Assembly (NCBI RefSeq): GCF_018343515.1
Contig: NZ_JAGYPD010000005.1
Span: 390,918-454,917 of the forward strand
Length of the DNA stretch: 64,000 nt
Source: Bacillus sp. FJAT-50079
GTDB taxonomy: Bacteria; Bacillota; Bacilli; Bacillales; Bacillaceae_C
Reading direction: 5' to 3'
The notes beneath the pieces were generated by a model. That model had not been told where the DNA came from, did not search any database, and saw only the letters and a program-made list of their open reading frames with translations. The number at the start of each line of letters is the position of its first letter. The stretch's first letter is position 1. The translations under genes were made by a program, and so were the position numbers. Shown here in pieces: positions 35,277-44,102 of this stretch.

Positions 35277-35675
35277 ATGAAAAAAGTAACTCCATTTTTA
35301 ATGTTCCAGGATGGCATCGCAGAAGAAGCTATGACATACTACACATCACTCATTGAGGATTCCGAAATTAAAAGCATAATTAGGTATGGGGCAAATGAAG
35401 CTGGAGAAGAAGGAACGGTCATGAAGGCTACCTTTACTCTCAAAGGGCAAGATTTTATATGTATTGACAGTAATATAAAACATCAGTTTACCTTCACACC
35501 TTCATTCTCCATCTATGTTACTTGCGATACAGAAGAGGAAATTGATCATCTTTATCAAAAATTGATTGATGGTGGACAAGCCCTAATGCCAATTGGTGAT
35601 TATGGTTTCAGTAAAAAGTTTGGATGGCTAAATGATCGCTTTGGGGTGTCTTGGCAGTTAGATTTTCCTTTATAA
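35277..35675 (+). CDS. PhnB-like VOC family protein
   Basis: Protein of 132 residues of the PhnB/3-dmu-9_3-mt branch of the VOC superfamily. MKKVTPFLMFQDGIAEEAMTYYTSL, the LKGQDFICIDSN strand, FTPSFSIYVTCDTEEEIDHLYQKL, and the closing FGWLNDRFGVSWQLD are all typical. Role unknown. It is the third gene of the arsR-SRPBCC-PhnB group (48 bases after the SRPBCC gene) and shares its likely repression. Confidence 0.9.
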   Translation: MKKVTPFLMFQDGIAEEAMTYYTSLIEDSEIKSIIRYGANEAGEEGTVMKATFTLKGQDFICIDSNIKHQFTFTPSFSIYVTCDTEEEIDHLYQKLIDGGQALMPIGDYGFSKKFGWLNDRFGVSWQLDFPL

Positions 35676-35739
35676 TTTATAACGAATCTGACTTTTTTCG
35701 GAACTATGATTAAGATAACGATACTAGGTAGGGAGTATC

Positions 35740-36080
35740 TTGGCCAAACATCAAATTTATACAATGAGCATTGCCAGAGTCTATCCCCTTTATATTACAA
35801 AGGCGGAGAAAAAAGGACGTAAGAAAACAGAGGTTGACGAAATTATCCGTTGGTTGACAGGATATAGCCAGGAAGACTTAGAAGTACAACTGGAAAAACA
35901 GACTTACTTCGAGCCCTTCTTTGCGGAATGAACCCTGCACGCGCTTTGATCAAAGGGGTCGTTTGCGGAGTCCGAGTGGAAGATATCGAAGAACCAACGA
36001 TGCAGGAAATTCGCTATTTGGATAAGCTAATCGATGAGTTAGCAAAGGGAAAAGCGATCGAGAAAATATTGCGGAAATAA
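35740..36080 (+). pseudogene. DUF2200 family gene broken by a small deletion
   Basis: The first 63 codons read as DUF2200 ([46 protein letters not shown]) and stop at a TGA at 35929. The family continues with [15 protein letters not shown]...[24 protein letters not shown], and exactly this is found in another frame from about 35934 to a TAA ending at 36080. Compared with the family, about three residues are missing at the junction, so a small out-of-frame deletion is likely. TTG start after AGGTAGGGAG. A sequencing error is the alternative explanation. Confidence 0.88.
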
Positions 36081-36143
36081 TAATCAACCACTAATTCCAT
36101 TTATATAGCTTTATTTCTGAAGGAAGATCAATCTTGCCTAATT

Positions 36144-36182
36144 AAAGCCTAATTTCTCACTTCCCATGAGAAATTAGGCTTT
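36144..36182. terminator. Strong hairpin between the DUF2200 and DUF4153 genes
   Basis: A perfect 16-bp inverted repeat, AAAGCCTAATTTCTCA (36144-36159) with TGAGAAATTAGGCTTT (36167-36182), around a seven-base loop. The arms end in AAA/TTT, so it can act as a terminator in either direction. From 36183 to 36487 nothing else is recognised; a 67-codon minus-strand frame there lacks a ribosome site. Confidence 0.8.
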
Positions 36183-36487
36183 ATATATTTGAATTTACTA
36201 TTGGAGTTGGAATATGGGTTATTTCATGAATGAGTGATTTCCGAAATCGAACGAACGTCCAAAGCGTTCTTGTTTCTTTTCCATTTCATTATAGAAATTT
36301 TATCGACTTCTCCCATTTTCCCCATATCGGTTATTAGAAAATCCTCCTCTGTTTCAGATAGGACTTCAAATAAAACTATCATTATGCTGAATATGCGATA
36401 ATAAAGATTTTTATGACGGGTAAGCATATAATAAAGGAAAAGAAAGGATCCGTTTTTTCAATAAATTAGGAAAGATAGGTGATAAAA

Positions 36488-38284
36488 GTGAAGGGAATTT
36501 CAAGCTTACAGACCAAGCTAAAAGGGCTCTCACAAGCTGTAGATCGTTATCCGTTAACAATGCTCTTTCTGTTCATCACTACGGTAGTTAGTGCAAAAGC
36601 AATTAACGATGATGCAGGCGATTATTCAAAATTTATCTTTACTTTTATTATTGGGGCATTTATTAGTGCAGTCGGACAGCATGTATATGAACGATTTTTT
36701 ACAAAAAGGAGTGAACGTCTTCTCATAATGGGTGGGGCGGTCGTTTTAACGGCTTTATACTTTCTTTCCGTTCGGACGACATCGCTTTTTAGTATCGAGC
36801 CGGGGACAAAAACAGCCGTTGCATTGTTTGCGCTCCTGATTGCCTTCATATGGGTTCCAACAATCAAAAGTAAGATTCCTTTTAACGGGAGCTTTTTGTC
36901 CGCTTTTAAAGCGTTTTTCACTACTGTTCTTTTTAGCACAGTCATTTCAGCTGGTGTTAGTTTAATTATTTTTGCCATCGATCAACTTTTTTTCTCAGTT
37001 AACTACAAAGCAACCATCCATGCGTTAAATATAATCTATTCCTTATTTGCTCCGATTTTCTTTCTATCTCTGACACCGCCCTATCCTGGAAAAAATGATG
37101 CTAATCGAACGCATGAGGAGCTGGCTTTGCGAGAGCAAATGATAGAAAGGTCAATGAACTGTCCGAAAACCCTTGAAATTCTGCTTTCTTATATTATTAT
37201 TCCTTTGACCGCCGTATATACGATGATTCTACTTGTCTATGTCATCTTAAATATTAGCGGGGACTTTTGGACAAAAAACCTATTAGAACCATTATTGGTT
37301 TCCTATGCGATTATCGTTATTTTAGTTTATATTCTCGCTAGCAGCCTTGAAAATCGATTCGTTCACTTTTTCAGAAAAATATTTCCTAAAATATTAATCC
37401 CAATTGTGTTATTTCAAACGCTCGCTTCTATGTTGAAAATAAACGAAATGGGCGTTACCCATGGACGCTATTATGTCATCATGTTTGGGATCTTTGCCAT
37501 TATTTCTGGGATCATTTTCAGTTTCATGAAAACGAAAAAAAATGGGTTAATTGCGCCTATTTTAATTATCTTTTCGGCCATTTCCATTATTCCGCCAATC
37601 GATGCTTTTACAGTTAGCCGCGTAAATCAATTCCATTTGCTTGAACATACACTTGAGAAAAACAATATGCTTGAGAATAATCGCATCGTTCCAAATTCAA
37701 CGATTTCTACGGAAGATAAATTAATAATTACAAAAACAACCAGTTATTTGGATAGCTTGAATTATAAAGATACATCAGATTGGTTGCCTGACAAACTATT
37801 TTATTACGATCATTTTAATAAGACATTTGGATTTGATGCCGTGTATGATAATTATAATCGCGGATCAAATTATTTTGCCAACCTCGATTGGAGTCGAAAT
37901 CCCGCTATTAATATTGATGGCTATGAGCGTATGGTTCATCTATATATAAACAGCTATGGAGGCATCGATGCGAAGAAAAATATTCCACTTGAAATCAATG
38001 GGAACGTCTATACATTAACAAAACAACCCGTTGATAATGACGTAAGGATTAGATTAATGAGCAATGATAAAGAATTAATCCAGTTCAATACAAAGGATAT
38101 TGTCAACTTGATTCAGGAGATGGGCGAAGAAAACAATCATAGCAAAGGGCATTCATTGACAGCGGAAGAGGCTACATTGATTCAAGAAAATGAGCAAGTG
38201 AAAATGAGCATTCTCATCAATAGCGCAGAAATCTATGAATCACAGTACAACTTTGACCTATATATTTTCATTAAAATCAAATAA
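36488..38284 (+). CDS. DUF4153 family membrane protein
   Basis: Large protein of about 598 residues. The N-terminal 400 residues hold around ten to eleven membrane helices and match DUF4153, including the SLTPPYPGKND cytoplasmic loop and FWTKNLLEPLL. The C-terminal 190 residues form a soluble, probably external domain (SYLDSLNYKDTSDWLP, then INIDGYERMVHLYI). Function unknown. The start is GTG 36488, preceded by AGGTGA at five bases; GTG 36479 overlaps that site. Ends in a strong terminator. Confidence 0.85.
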   Translation: MKGISSLQTKLKGLSQAVDRYPLTMLFLFITTVVSAKAINDDAGDYSKFIFTFIIGAFISAVGQHVYERFFTKRSERLLIMGGAVVLTALYFLSVRTTSLFSIEPGTKTAVALFALLIAFIWVPTIKSKIPFNGSFLSAFKAFFTTVLFSTVISAGVSLIIFAIDQLFFSVNYKATIHALNIIYSLFAPIFFLSLTPPYPGKNDANRTHEELALREQMIERSMNCPKTLEILLSYIIIPLTAVYTMILLVYVILNISGDFWTKNLLEPLLVSYAIIVILVYILASSLENRFVHFFRKIFPKILIPIVLFQTLASMLKINEMGVTHGRYYVIMFGIFAIISGIIFSFMKTKKNGLIAPILIIFSAISIIPPIDAFTVSRVNQFHLLEHTLEKNNMLENNRIVPNSTISTEDKLIITKTTSYLDSLNYKDTSDWLPDKLFYYDHFNKTFGFDAVYDNYNRGSNYFANLDWSRNPAINIDGYERMVHLYINSYGGIDAKKNIPLEINGNVYTLTKQPVDNDVRIRLMSNDKELIQFNTKDIVNLIQEMGEENNHSKGHSLTAEEATLIQENEQVKMSILINSAEIYESQYNFDLYIFIKIK

Positions 38285-38295
38285 CGAAAACTGGG

Positions 38296-38324
38296 GGGTG
38301 GTTTTTAAAAACCACCCTTTCCTT
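38296..38324 (+). terminator. Terminator of the DUF4153 gene
   Basis: GGGTGGTTTTT pairs with AAAAACCACCC (38296-38317), followed by TTTCCTTT. Placed eleven bases after the stop codon. Confidence 0.88.
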
Positions 38325-38370
38325 TGCTGACATCGTGTTTCATACTATCACTCCACATCATGTAATTTCA

Positions 38371-38431
38371 TCACCTGCAACGATCCCCAATATGGCTGAC
38401 ACTTTTTGAATACCACTCGCCCCCTAACATT
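38371..38431 (-). pseudogene. Fragment of the 106-residue membrane protein family (N-terminal codons)
   Basis: The minus strand reads K-V-S-A-I-L-G-I-V-A-G, matching KKASAILGIIAG at the start of the intact gene (16461-16781), and the ribosome-site region GGGGGCGA is preserved too. Coding continuity is lost beyond. On the plus strand AATATGGC and GCCCCCT blocks align directly with 16750-16795. Confidence 0.7.
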
Positions 38432-38480
38432 TCCGAGCCATATCGAATACCCCTAATTTATATGGTCTCCTCCCTTCCCC

Positions 38481-39140
38481 TTATAACCTTCTACTTTTTT
38501 CGCCCGACTTAATAATAATGTTTACGGAAGATGCTTCTCCATTTTCAATGTGGTTTTCCATATTTGATACATCAATGTACGTCTTAATTTTCACCGTTTT
38601 TCTTTCATGACCTTTTAGCTCCACTTCATAAGGGGAATCATTATTCATGAGTGATAACATTCGAATATCATCCTCAAAATAATATTTTTCATAAAATTCG
38701 ATAGTATAATGAACATCATTTCTATTGAAATTTTGAAATGGAAGCTTACATTCTCCAAGTAATGTTGTTTCATTTATCTTTTCAAAATGGCAAGAACTTA
38801 AATCCCGCTCATAATTAATAGCATAAATACCCGTGGCAATTGTTTTTTGAAATGAACTTGCAATCATTGATGGTCCAATCGATACTAAAATAATAGCAAG
38901 TATGACAATACGTCCATGATATTTTTCAAGCGAATTGATTAGAAGATATATACTGATAAGGAATAGTAAAAACAAGGAAATTCCTATATAATGGAATCCA
39001 TTAACTGAACGAATAGGTATATTAAACGCTGATACAATTGTTTCTCCGTATAGGCTCTCATGCGGAAAGGGAAGGTTTAATACCATCGTTGTGAAAAGGA
39101 AAAAAAGAGCGAGATAAAATTTTGTTTTATTTTTTATCAT
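38481..39140 (-). CDS. Conserved hypothetical membrane protein
   Basis: Protein of 219 residues: three hydrophobic segments (about 8-22, 52-68, 76-100), then an external domain of about 115 residues with two Cys (SSCHFEK, LGECKL) that could pair. The tail HYTIEFYEKYYF and VELKGHERKTVKIKTYIDVSN suggests a beta-sandwich of FxLYD-like type, which is only an impression. It starts five bases after the DUF5071 stop codon, so both belong to one operon. Function unknown. Confidence 0.7.
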   Translation of the reverse strand: MIKNKTKFYLALFFLFTTMVLNLPFPHESLYGETIVSAFNIPIRSVNGFHYIGISLFLLFLISIYLLINSLEKYHGRIVILAIILVSIGPSMIASSFQKTIATGIYAINYERDLSSCHFEKINETTLLGECKLPFQNFNRNDVHYTIEFYEKYYFEDDIRMLSLMNNDSPYEVELKGHERKTVKIKTYIDVSNMENHIENGEASSVNIIIKSGEKSRRL

Positions 39141-39144
39141 TAAA

Positions 39145-39540
39145 TCACCTCATTTCGATCATCCGTAAAATCTCCATTGCAGTTTCATCGAGTTCTTCTA
39201 ACTTTTCTCCTTCTTTGGGCTCTTTTGCAAGTCTTACTAATTCATCTTTTAATTGCATCTGTAATTCTACTGGCAATTTTTTCACTAAACACTCTAAACA
39301 CCAATATTTCCATACATCGTCGTTAGTCGCTAGGACCGTTTTTAAAAGGGGAACTAGTTCATTAGGAAATGTTAATAGTAGTTCTGCCACCTCTTTAGCG
39401 ATTGGCCAATTCATATCTTTAATCCATTCCATTAGACCAGGTAACAGATGGATAAGCCCACTTCTTTTTATACTTTTAAGCTGATACACTCTTATAAAGT
39501 CATGCTTATTTCTTGGCAGACAGTCTTTTGAAGCATTCAT
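39145..39540 (-). CDS. DUF5071 domain protein
   Basis: Soluble helical protein of 131 residues. LIHLLPGLMEWIKDMNWPIAKEVAELLLTFPNELVPLLKTVL followed by DDVWKYWCLECLVKKLP is the DUF5071 pattern, a HEAT-like helical repeat found in Firmicutes with unknown role. Probably translated with the downstream membrane protein. No specific substrate or partner can be named. Confidence 0.82.
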   Translation of the reverse strand: MNASKDCLPRNKHDFIRVYQLKSIKRSGLIHLLPGLMEWIKDMNWPIAKEVAELLLTFPNELVPLLKTVLATNDDVWKYWCLECLVKKLPVELQMQLKDELVRLAKEPKEGEKLEELDETAMEILRMIEMR

Positions 39541-39636
39541 ATGAAACCACCAACCTATACCAATTTATTTTTTTGATGCCTGACCTTTTTCATATGATCA
39601 TAGTATTACATTTCGGTATTTATTTGGAGGAATATA

Positions 39637-40302
39637 ATGACAACGATTATAAAGCATTTTATGAAAGATCATTTTAACAATCTCACACTTAGACCGCCTT
39701 TATTTTATTTATGGCCAGATGGGATTCGTTTTGAAATTTCCATGCCTTGGATAGATCATGAAGATGAAAACAACCTTCAACAAATTAATGAACGAAGCAC
39801 GGGAATTTTCAATCATGTCTTTCAAGACACGGATGAAATATTACTTATTACTGATATCCATTGCGGAGTAAATGATACCTTTTTGCGGAAGAGACCGACA
39901 AACGTCTATAAAAAATATGTAAAGAACAAAGAATTACTCAAGAAGCTTAAACACAATCTATTGCCGAATGTGTTCGCGGAAGATGATGAAGTTTACGGGG
40001 ATATGGTCACACACCGATTTGTTCTTCCTTGCAAAAAAAACGACATGCGATACCATCAGCTATTATCCGCAATCAGCTATGAAGATTTCCCACATCCAAC
40101 AAGAATCTTAAAACGAAATAATAGCTGTAGTTATGACATTTATTTTGTGAATGTTACACGGAAATTGATTTACCATCTTTATGATGACCGGGGTTGTGAC
40201 GTGATTGCATCTAACAAAGAGGATCTACGTCAACTTTATGTAGCTTGTAATGATTGGATATTGGATTATGATCGGGATCAGATAGACCAGTTATTCAGAT
40301 AA
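39637..40302 (+). CDS. DUF3885 domain protein
   Basis: Soluble protein of 221 residues, DUF3885 family. Landmarks: PLFYLWPDGIRFEISMPW, NHVFQDTDEILLITDIHC, the C-terminal YDIYFVNVTRKLIYHLYDDRGCDVIASNKEDLRQLYVACNDWILDYDR. Members often neighbour DUF5071 or other immunity-like small proteins in Bacillus; no toxin gene is present here. ATG follows TTGGAGGAATATA. Function unknown. Confidence 0.85.
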   Translation: MTTIIKHFMKDHFNNLTLRPPLFYLWPDGIRFEISMPWIDHEDENNLQQINERSTGIFNHVFQDTDEILLITDIHCGVNDTFLRKRPTNVYKKYVKNKELLKKLKHNLLPNVFAEDDEVYGDMVTHRFVLPCKKNDMRYHQLLSAISYEDFPHPTRILKRNNSCSYDIYFVNVTRKLIYHLYDDRGCDVIASNKEDLRQLYVACNDWILDYDRDQIDQLFR

Positions 40303-40331
40303 TGTGATTGTTTATTTATAAGGATTTTAGT

Positions 40332-40371
40332 CCTTTTGGAGAGCTGGGATATTCCCTGCTCTTCAAAAGGG
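40332..40371 (+). terminator. Hairpin after the DUF3885 gene
   Basis: CCTTTTGGAGAGC pairs with GCTCTTCAAAAGG, 13 bp with one mismatch. No clear T-run follows, so termination is probable rather than certain. Confidence 0.5.
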
Positions 40372-40408
40372 TTTGCAAGAAAAATTGATCTAATTATTCT
40401 AGGCATAA

Positions 40409-40657
40409 TTATTTACATACTAAACACTCAACTGGATCTCTTTCTTGTATAGCAACTCGTTTATCCCTATACCAATAATAGCTACCGTTTTCCTCCCGAT
40501 TATCAATAACCTTTTTAGTAAAATTTCTTACATCTACATGTGGGCACTTAGAACGATGCAAGGTTTGTGTTTTAGTTGGCTTATCCGTTATAACAATATA
40601 GCCTATACCGTTCTTTTTAACTTTTTCAAACTGTTCCAACTTTGTAATCTTTGACAT
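40409..40657 (-). CDS. Small protein with HxxxC and CxxC motifs
   Basis: About 82 residues, not assigned to a family. It has HRSKCPHV in the middle and a final ECLVCK, a layout that could bind zinc, together with a YYWYRDK strand. I chose ATG 40657, since AAGGAGGAAG lies just before it; the longer frame to 40675 begins upstream of that site. It is in line with the NUDIX gene but a spacer of about 100 bases separates it from other genes. Function unknown. Confidence 0.7.
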   Translation of the reverse strand: MSKITKLEQFEKVKKNGIGYIVITDKPTKTQTLHRSKCPHVDVRNFTKKVIDNREENGSYYWYRDKRVAIQERDPVECLVCK

Positions 40658-40773
40658 AGTATCTTCCTCCTTCATAATAAATAAAATTGATATCTAACAC
40701 CCCCAATTTTAATATCCACACTTTCGGAAAACCCCTTATGTGTATAGGGGAACTGCTTATAAAAATCGCAACT

Positions 40774-41397
40774 TTAGTAAATTTCTTCTTCTATTTTTTG
40801 AATCACTCCCAGATAAAATGAAGGTTGATGTGGGGCAAACTGATCTTTTCCAATATATTTATCAATCATCATTCTTTTGCCTTCTTTATTTAATTCAAAT
40901 CCTTTAATCTTGATTGTTTCTTTTTCACCAAACCAAAGATCGCTAAAATCTTTAAATTCTGCCAACACCATTCCTGAGACTTCCTCAGTTTGAAGAATAA
41001 ACTCATCAAGGCTATGCTCACTTTTATACAGAAAAACATGTGCAAATTCTTTATCTATGAAATTTTCTTTTATCGTACAGTACTCCATGATTCCCAAGGG
41101 CACTAAATCATTAAATAGAACATCAATACCTAGTTCCTCTTTGACCTCCCTAACACCATCTTGGACTTTTTCATCTGACGTTAAATGGCCCGCGGCAGTA
41201 ATGTCAAAAAGATTCGGGTAGTCTTGTTTCGTATCGCTTCGAAGCTGTAAATAGATATAATCTTTTCCTTTATGTTTCGTTACAAACCAACAATGGAAGG
41301 TTTCATGCCAATATCCAAGTCTATGTACGTCGTTTCGGGAGGCAATCCCAATTTCATTTCTATCTTCATCGAATATTTTAAAGTATTCATCTTCCAT
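40774..41397 (-). CDS. NUDIX hydrolase, isopentenyl-diphosphate isomerase-like subfamily
   Basis: Nucleoside-diphosphate-X type hydrolase of about 207 residues. The Nudix box is GHLTSDEKVQDGVREVKEELGI, keeping G(5x)E(7x)REVKEELG with its metal-binding glutamates. The preceding GYWHETFHCWFV is typical of the subfamily that includes IDI-like proteins, so the substrate may be a small diphosphate. ATG 41397 begins MEDEYFKIFDED, where relatives start; the frame extends upstream to 41433 without support. It follows the YozG/YoaS pair on the same strand. Confidence 0.88.
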   Translation of the reverse strand: MEDEYFKIFDEDRNEIGIASRNDVHRLGYWHETFHCWFVTKHKGKDYIYLQLRSDTKQDYPNLFDITAAGHLTSDEKVQDGVREVKEELGIDVLFNDLVPLGIMEYCTIKENFIDKEFAHVFLYKSEHSLDEFILQTEEVSGMVLAEFKDFSDLWFGEKETIKIKGFELNKEGKRMMIDKYIGKDQFAPHQPSFYLGVIQKIEEEIY

Positions 41398-41471
41398 ATT
41401 TGTTTCCCCATTTCCATTAAACTCAGCACGCATTCATTCTTTTTCATGAAATCTGCGGCAATACTAACGTC

Positions 41472-41693
41472 TCACTCTCCCGCTTCCGCGTCACTTCTAT
41501 ACTCTAAAATATCACCTGGTTGACATTCCAAGGCCTTACATATTCCCTCTAATGTGGAAAATCGAATCGCTTTAGCTTTGCCATTTTTCAAAATGGAGAG
41601 GTTTGACATCGTAATCCCCACCTTCTCCGACAATTCTGTCACGCTCATTTTTCTTTTAGCTAACATCACATCGATATTGATTATTATTGCCAC
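41472..41693 (-). CDS. yozG: Cro/C1-type regulator YozG
   Basis: Small HTH_26-type regulator of 73 residues: INIDVMLAKRKMSVTELSEKVGITMSNLSILKNGKAKAIRFSTLEGICKALECQPGDILEY. This compact form with a near-complete XRE fold is regularly encoded directly after a DUF2975 membrane protein, as here with YoaS (nine bases apart). The pair is thought to act together, with the membrane protein sensing or anchoring, but the target genes are unknown. Confidence 0.9.
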   Translation of the reverse strand: MAIIINIDVMLAKRKMSVTELSEKVGITMSNLSILKNGKAKAIRFSTLEGICKALECQPGDILEYRSDAEAGE

Positions 41694-41702
41694 GTTTCCA
41701 CC

Positions 41703-42179
41703 TCAGATTGTCCATTCATTTTCTAATTTAATTGTTAATCCATTTTTTAAGAGCTCTTGAAGAACAGCGGCAAAGAAAAAAATAACAATCGTTGAAAAGA
41801 GGATGACAAAACCAATAAGGGCTATACCTGGATGCAAAGCATTTTGTGATCCAAGAAATACCATCCCAATAACATACAAAATAATAATTATGACTGCACA
41901 ATGTTTTACTTGGTTAAGAGCATGTAAAGCCAACTCCGAAAAGGCATGGTTGTTTTCAATATAATTTAGTAATTTTAATACTTGATAAAGGGCAAAGAAA
42001 AATGGTATCGCCGTAAGATACAAACCAATTAGAACCGGGTATTGCAAATAGGCATATTCAGGATTCATTTCAGCTGAATATCTTGCCAAAGACGGTAAAG
42101 CAAAGACACATAAACAGAGAATTACTAGCCCAATCACATAAATCGTTGTCTTTAGAAAAGTAATCTTTCCTTGTTTCAT
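41703..42179 (-). CDS. yoaS: DUF2975 membrane protein YoaS
   Basis: Membrane protein of about 158 residues with four helices: about 9-30, 45-70, 95-115 and 120-145. YPVLIGLYLTAIPFFFALYQVLKLLNYIENNHAFSELAL is the typical DUF2975 core. ATG 42179 is preceded by AAGGTGGGA; the frame extends to 42209 without support. Operon with yozG. Role unknown apart from the constant partnership with a small XRE regulator. Confidence 0.88.
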   Translation of the reverse strand: MKQGKITFLKTTIYVIGLVILCLCVFALPSLARYSAEMNPEYAYLQYPVLIGLYLTAIPFFFALYQVLKLLNYIENNHAFSELALHALNQVKHCAVIIIILYVIGMVFLGSQNALHPGIALIGFVILFSTIVIFFFAAVLQELLKNGLTIKLENEWTI

Positions 42180-42408
42180 GAAGCATCCCACCTTTTTCCT
42201 TTTATTCATATCCTAATATATATTTTATTGTTTAACAATAAAAAAATACCATTTAACAATAATACTTCATTGTTTTTGGTCAACTTCACACTTTCTATAT
42301 TGTCTGTCATGTTTAACAAATCCTGGATTTCCCCCTGCAATAATATACTATATTCCTTTCAATTTTTAGTTATATATTTATATAAGATTATTGAAAGGGG
42401 TTTTCATC

Positions 42409-42984
42409 ATGGATATTGCATCTTTTATCTTATATTGTTTTATTGTAACTTTTACTCCTGGACCTACGAATATTGTCATATTATCCACAGTACATAATTA
42501 TGGAGCAAAAAAAGCAATGGAATATACGTATGGCGCAACGATTGCTTTTGGTTTATTACTTGGTATTTCCGCTATGTTGAATACAGTATTGATAAATGTC
42601 ATACCAAAGATTTTAATTGGTATGCAGCTAATCGGAACGATCTATATGTTATATCTTTCTTATCAAATCTACAAAATGGATTCATCAGAACCGACTGACA
42701 ACAAGACTGGCACTTTTATCTCCGGTTTTCTTATGCAGTTTTTAAATCCAAAAGTAGTAATATTTACACTGACAGTCATTCCTAGCTTTGTTTTGCCCTA
42801 CTATACCGACATGTCGGCCGTGTCAATAAGTGTTATCGCTATAACGATTATTGGATTCTTAGCATTTATTGCATGGGTTCTTTTCGGTGCATTCTTTAAG
42901 AAGTTTTTACAAAAGCATAGTCGGGTTGTAAATGTAATCATGGCTCTATGCCTAGTTTATGCTACAATTATGATCTGGAAATAA
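42409..42984 (+). CDS. LysE/RhtB family exporter
   Basis: Exporter of about 191 residues with six predicted helices. FTPGPTNIVILSTVHNYGAKKAMEYTYGATIAFGLL at the N-terminus and GFLMQFLNPKVVIFTLTVIPSF in the middle are family hallmarks; amino acids or related compounds are the usual substrates. ATG 42409 follows GAAAGGGG; the TTG at 42391 overlaps it. The AraC-type gene starts 25 bases downstream, so the pair is probably one unit and the regulator may control the exporter. Confidence 0.92.
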   Translation: MDIASFILYCFIVTFTPGPTNIVILSTVHNYGAKKAMEYTYGATIAFGLLLGISAMLNTVLINVIPKILIGMQLIGTIYMLYLSYQIYKMDSSEPTDNKTGTFISGFLMQFLNPKVVIFTLTVIPSFVLPYYTDMSAVSISVIAITIIGFLAFIAWVLFGAFFKKFLQKHSRVVNVIMALCLVYATIMIWK

Positions 42985-43009
42985 GGTAGTGTTGTAAGAG
43001 GTGAATGAA

Positions 43010-43786
43010 GTGGATAAATTTATTTATAAAAAGGCGGCTGGTATTACGGCGTTGTCAGCTAGTCTCACTGATTTTAAGTATAAAATTCACTCCCATAAGG
43101 AATATGCAGTTGGCGTCACATTGCGTGGCATCCAAAGTTATAACTTGGATGGCAGTTTACAATTATCGTATCCGAATGGAGTCATGCTTTTTAATCCAGA
43201 ACAGGCACACGACGGAATGGCGCATGATAAGGAAGGCATTGATTATGTAATGCTTTATATTGATCCCCAACTGCTTTTAGAGATTACTCAGAAAAAGGAT
43301 ATCGTACGTTTTTCAACTCCAATTGTATATGATTTTAGACTTGAACAAAGAGTGCTAAGTTTAGCTAATGCAATATTAAATGAAAAAGATGAAGCGTTGT
43401 GCTCTGAATTACTTTTATCCCTCTCGGATAACCTGATTCAAACAAATCTTTCAACAGATGGTCAAAGAGATCATACGCTAATTAGGAAAGCAAAAGAGAT
43501 GCTTCATTCTGACTTAGGTAATGTACTTAAACTTGAGGAAATCAGTAAAGAGCTTCATTTATCAAAATTTCAATTTATCCGTTTATTCAAATCCCACACT
43601 GGAATCACACCATACCAATATTTTCTTAACTGTAAGATCGAACGTGCCAAGCGGCTAATAGATAAAAATCGAGATATTTATGCAGCAGTCGCTGACTGTG
43701 GGTTTGTTGATTTAACCCATTTAAACAAACATTTTAAAAAGACGTATGGCATAACAGCATTTGAATATATGTCCTATCTAAATTGA
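43010..43786 (+). CDS. AraC family transcriptional regulator
   Basis: Regulator of about 258 residues. The N-terminal half is an AraC-type cupin sensor (HSHKEYAVGVTLRG, NPEQAHDGMAHDKEG); the C-terminal 100 residues contain both HTH motifs (LEEISKELHLSKFQFIRLFKSHTGITPYQY and VADCGFVDLTHLNKHFKKTYGITAFEY). This sensor class often regulates LysE-type exporters encoded beside it, as here. GTG 43010 lies five bases after GAGGTGA and is preferred to GTG 43001. Inducer unknown. Confidence 0.92.
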   Translation: MDKFIYKKAAGITALSASLTDFKYKIHSHKEYAVGVTLRGIQSYNLDGSLQLSYPNGVMLFNPEQAHDGMAHDKEGIDYVMLYIDPQLLLEITQKKDIVRFSTPIVYDFRLEQRVLSLANAILNEKDEALCSELLLSLSDNLIQTNLSTDGQRDHTLIRKAKEMLHSDLGNVLKLEEISKELHLSKFQFIRLFKSHTGITPYQYFLNCKIERAKRLIDKNRDIYAAVADCGFVDLTHLNKHFKKTYGITAFEYMSYLN

Positions 43787-44102
43787 AGAGAAGTTTTTTC
43801 TCTACTGTGTAAAACAAAATAAAGGCTTCTGATTTTCCCTCCTTTGCATACTTAATCGTGATCTCCGGCCTTCAGGGTTGAAAATCATGTTTATCGATAA
43901 TGAAAAAGGAGAAAAAACCGGAGACACAACAGTTTGGATAGAAAAGGACCCCGAAATCAGAATGCTTTTTTCACGAAATCGGGGTCCAGATCGATAAATG
44001 TTGATGTTTATTTTTTCACAAATCCTATACATTTAAATTAAAGTCCCGCATATTTTTACAATTTTTCCAATTAATCTAACTACCTTCTTCTATTTTGTCT
44101 AA
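43787..44102. other. Intergenic region with long inverted repeats
   Basis: No convincing gene. GGACCCCGA (43947-43955) and TCGGGGTCC (43979-43987) form a nine-base perfect inverted repeat with a 23-base loop, and CTCCGG (about 43862) pairs with CCGGAG further right (about 43917). Neither hairpin is followed by a T-run. The plus strand is open for about 55 codons here without a start. It may be a structured RNA or a gene remnant. Confidence 0.45.

Noticed and set aside
36224-36427. 67-codon minus-strand frame
   Set aside because: No ribosome site, no recognisable domain; overlaps the likely promoter of the DUF4153 gene.
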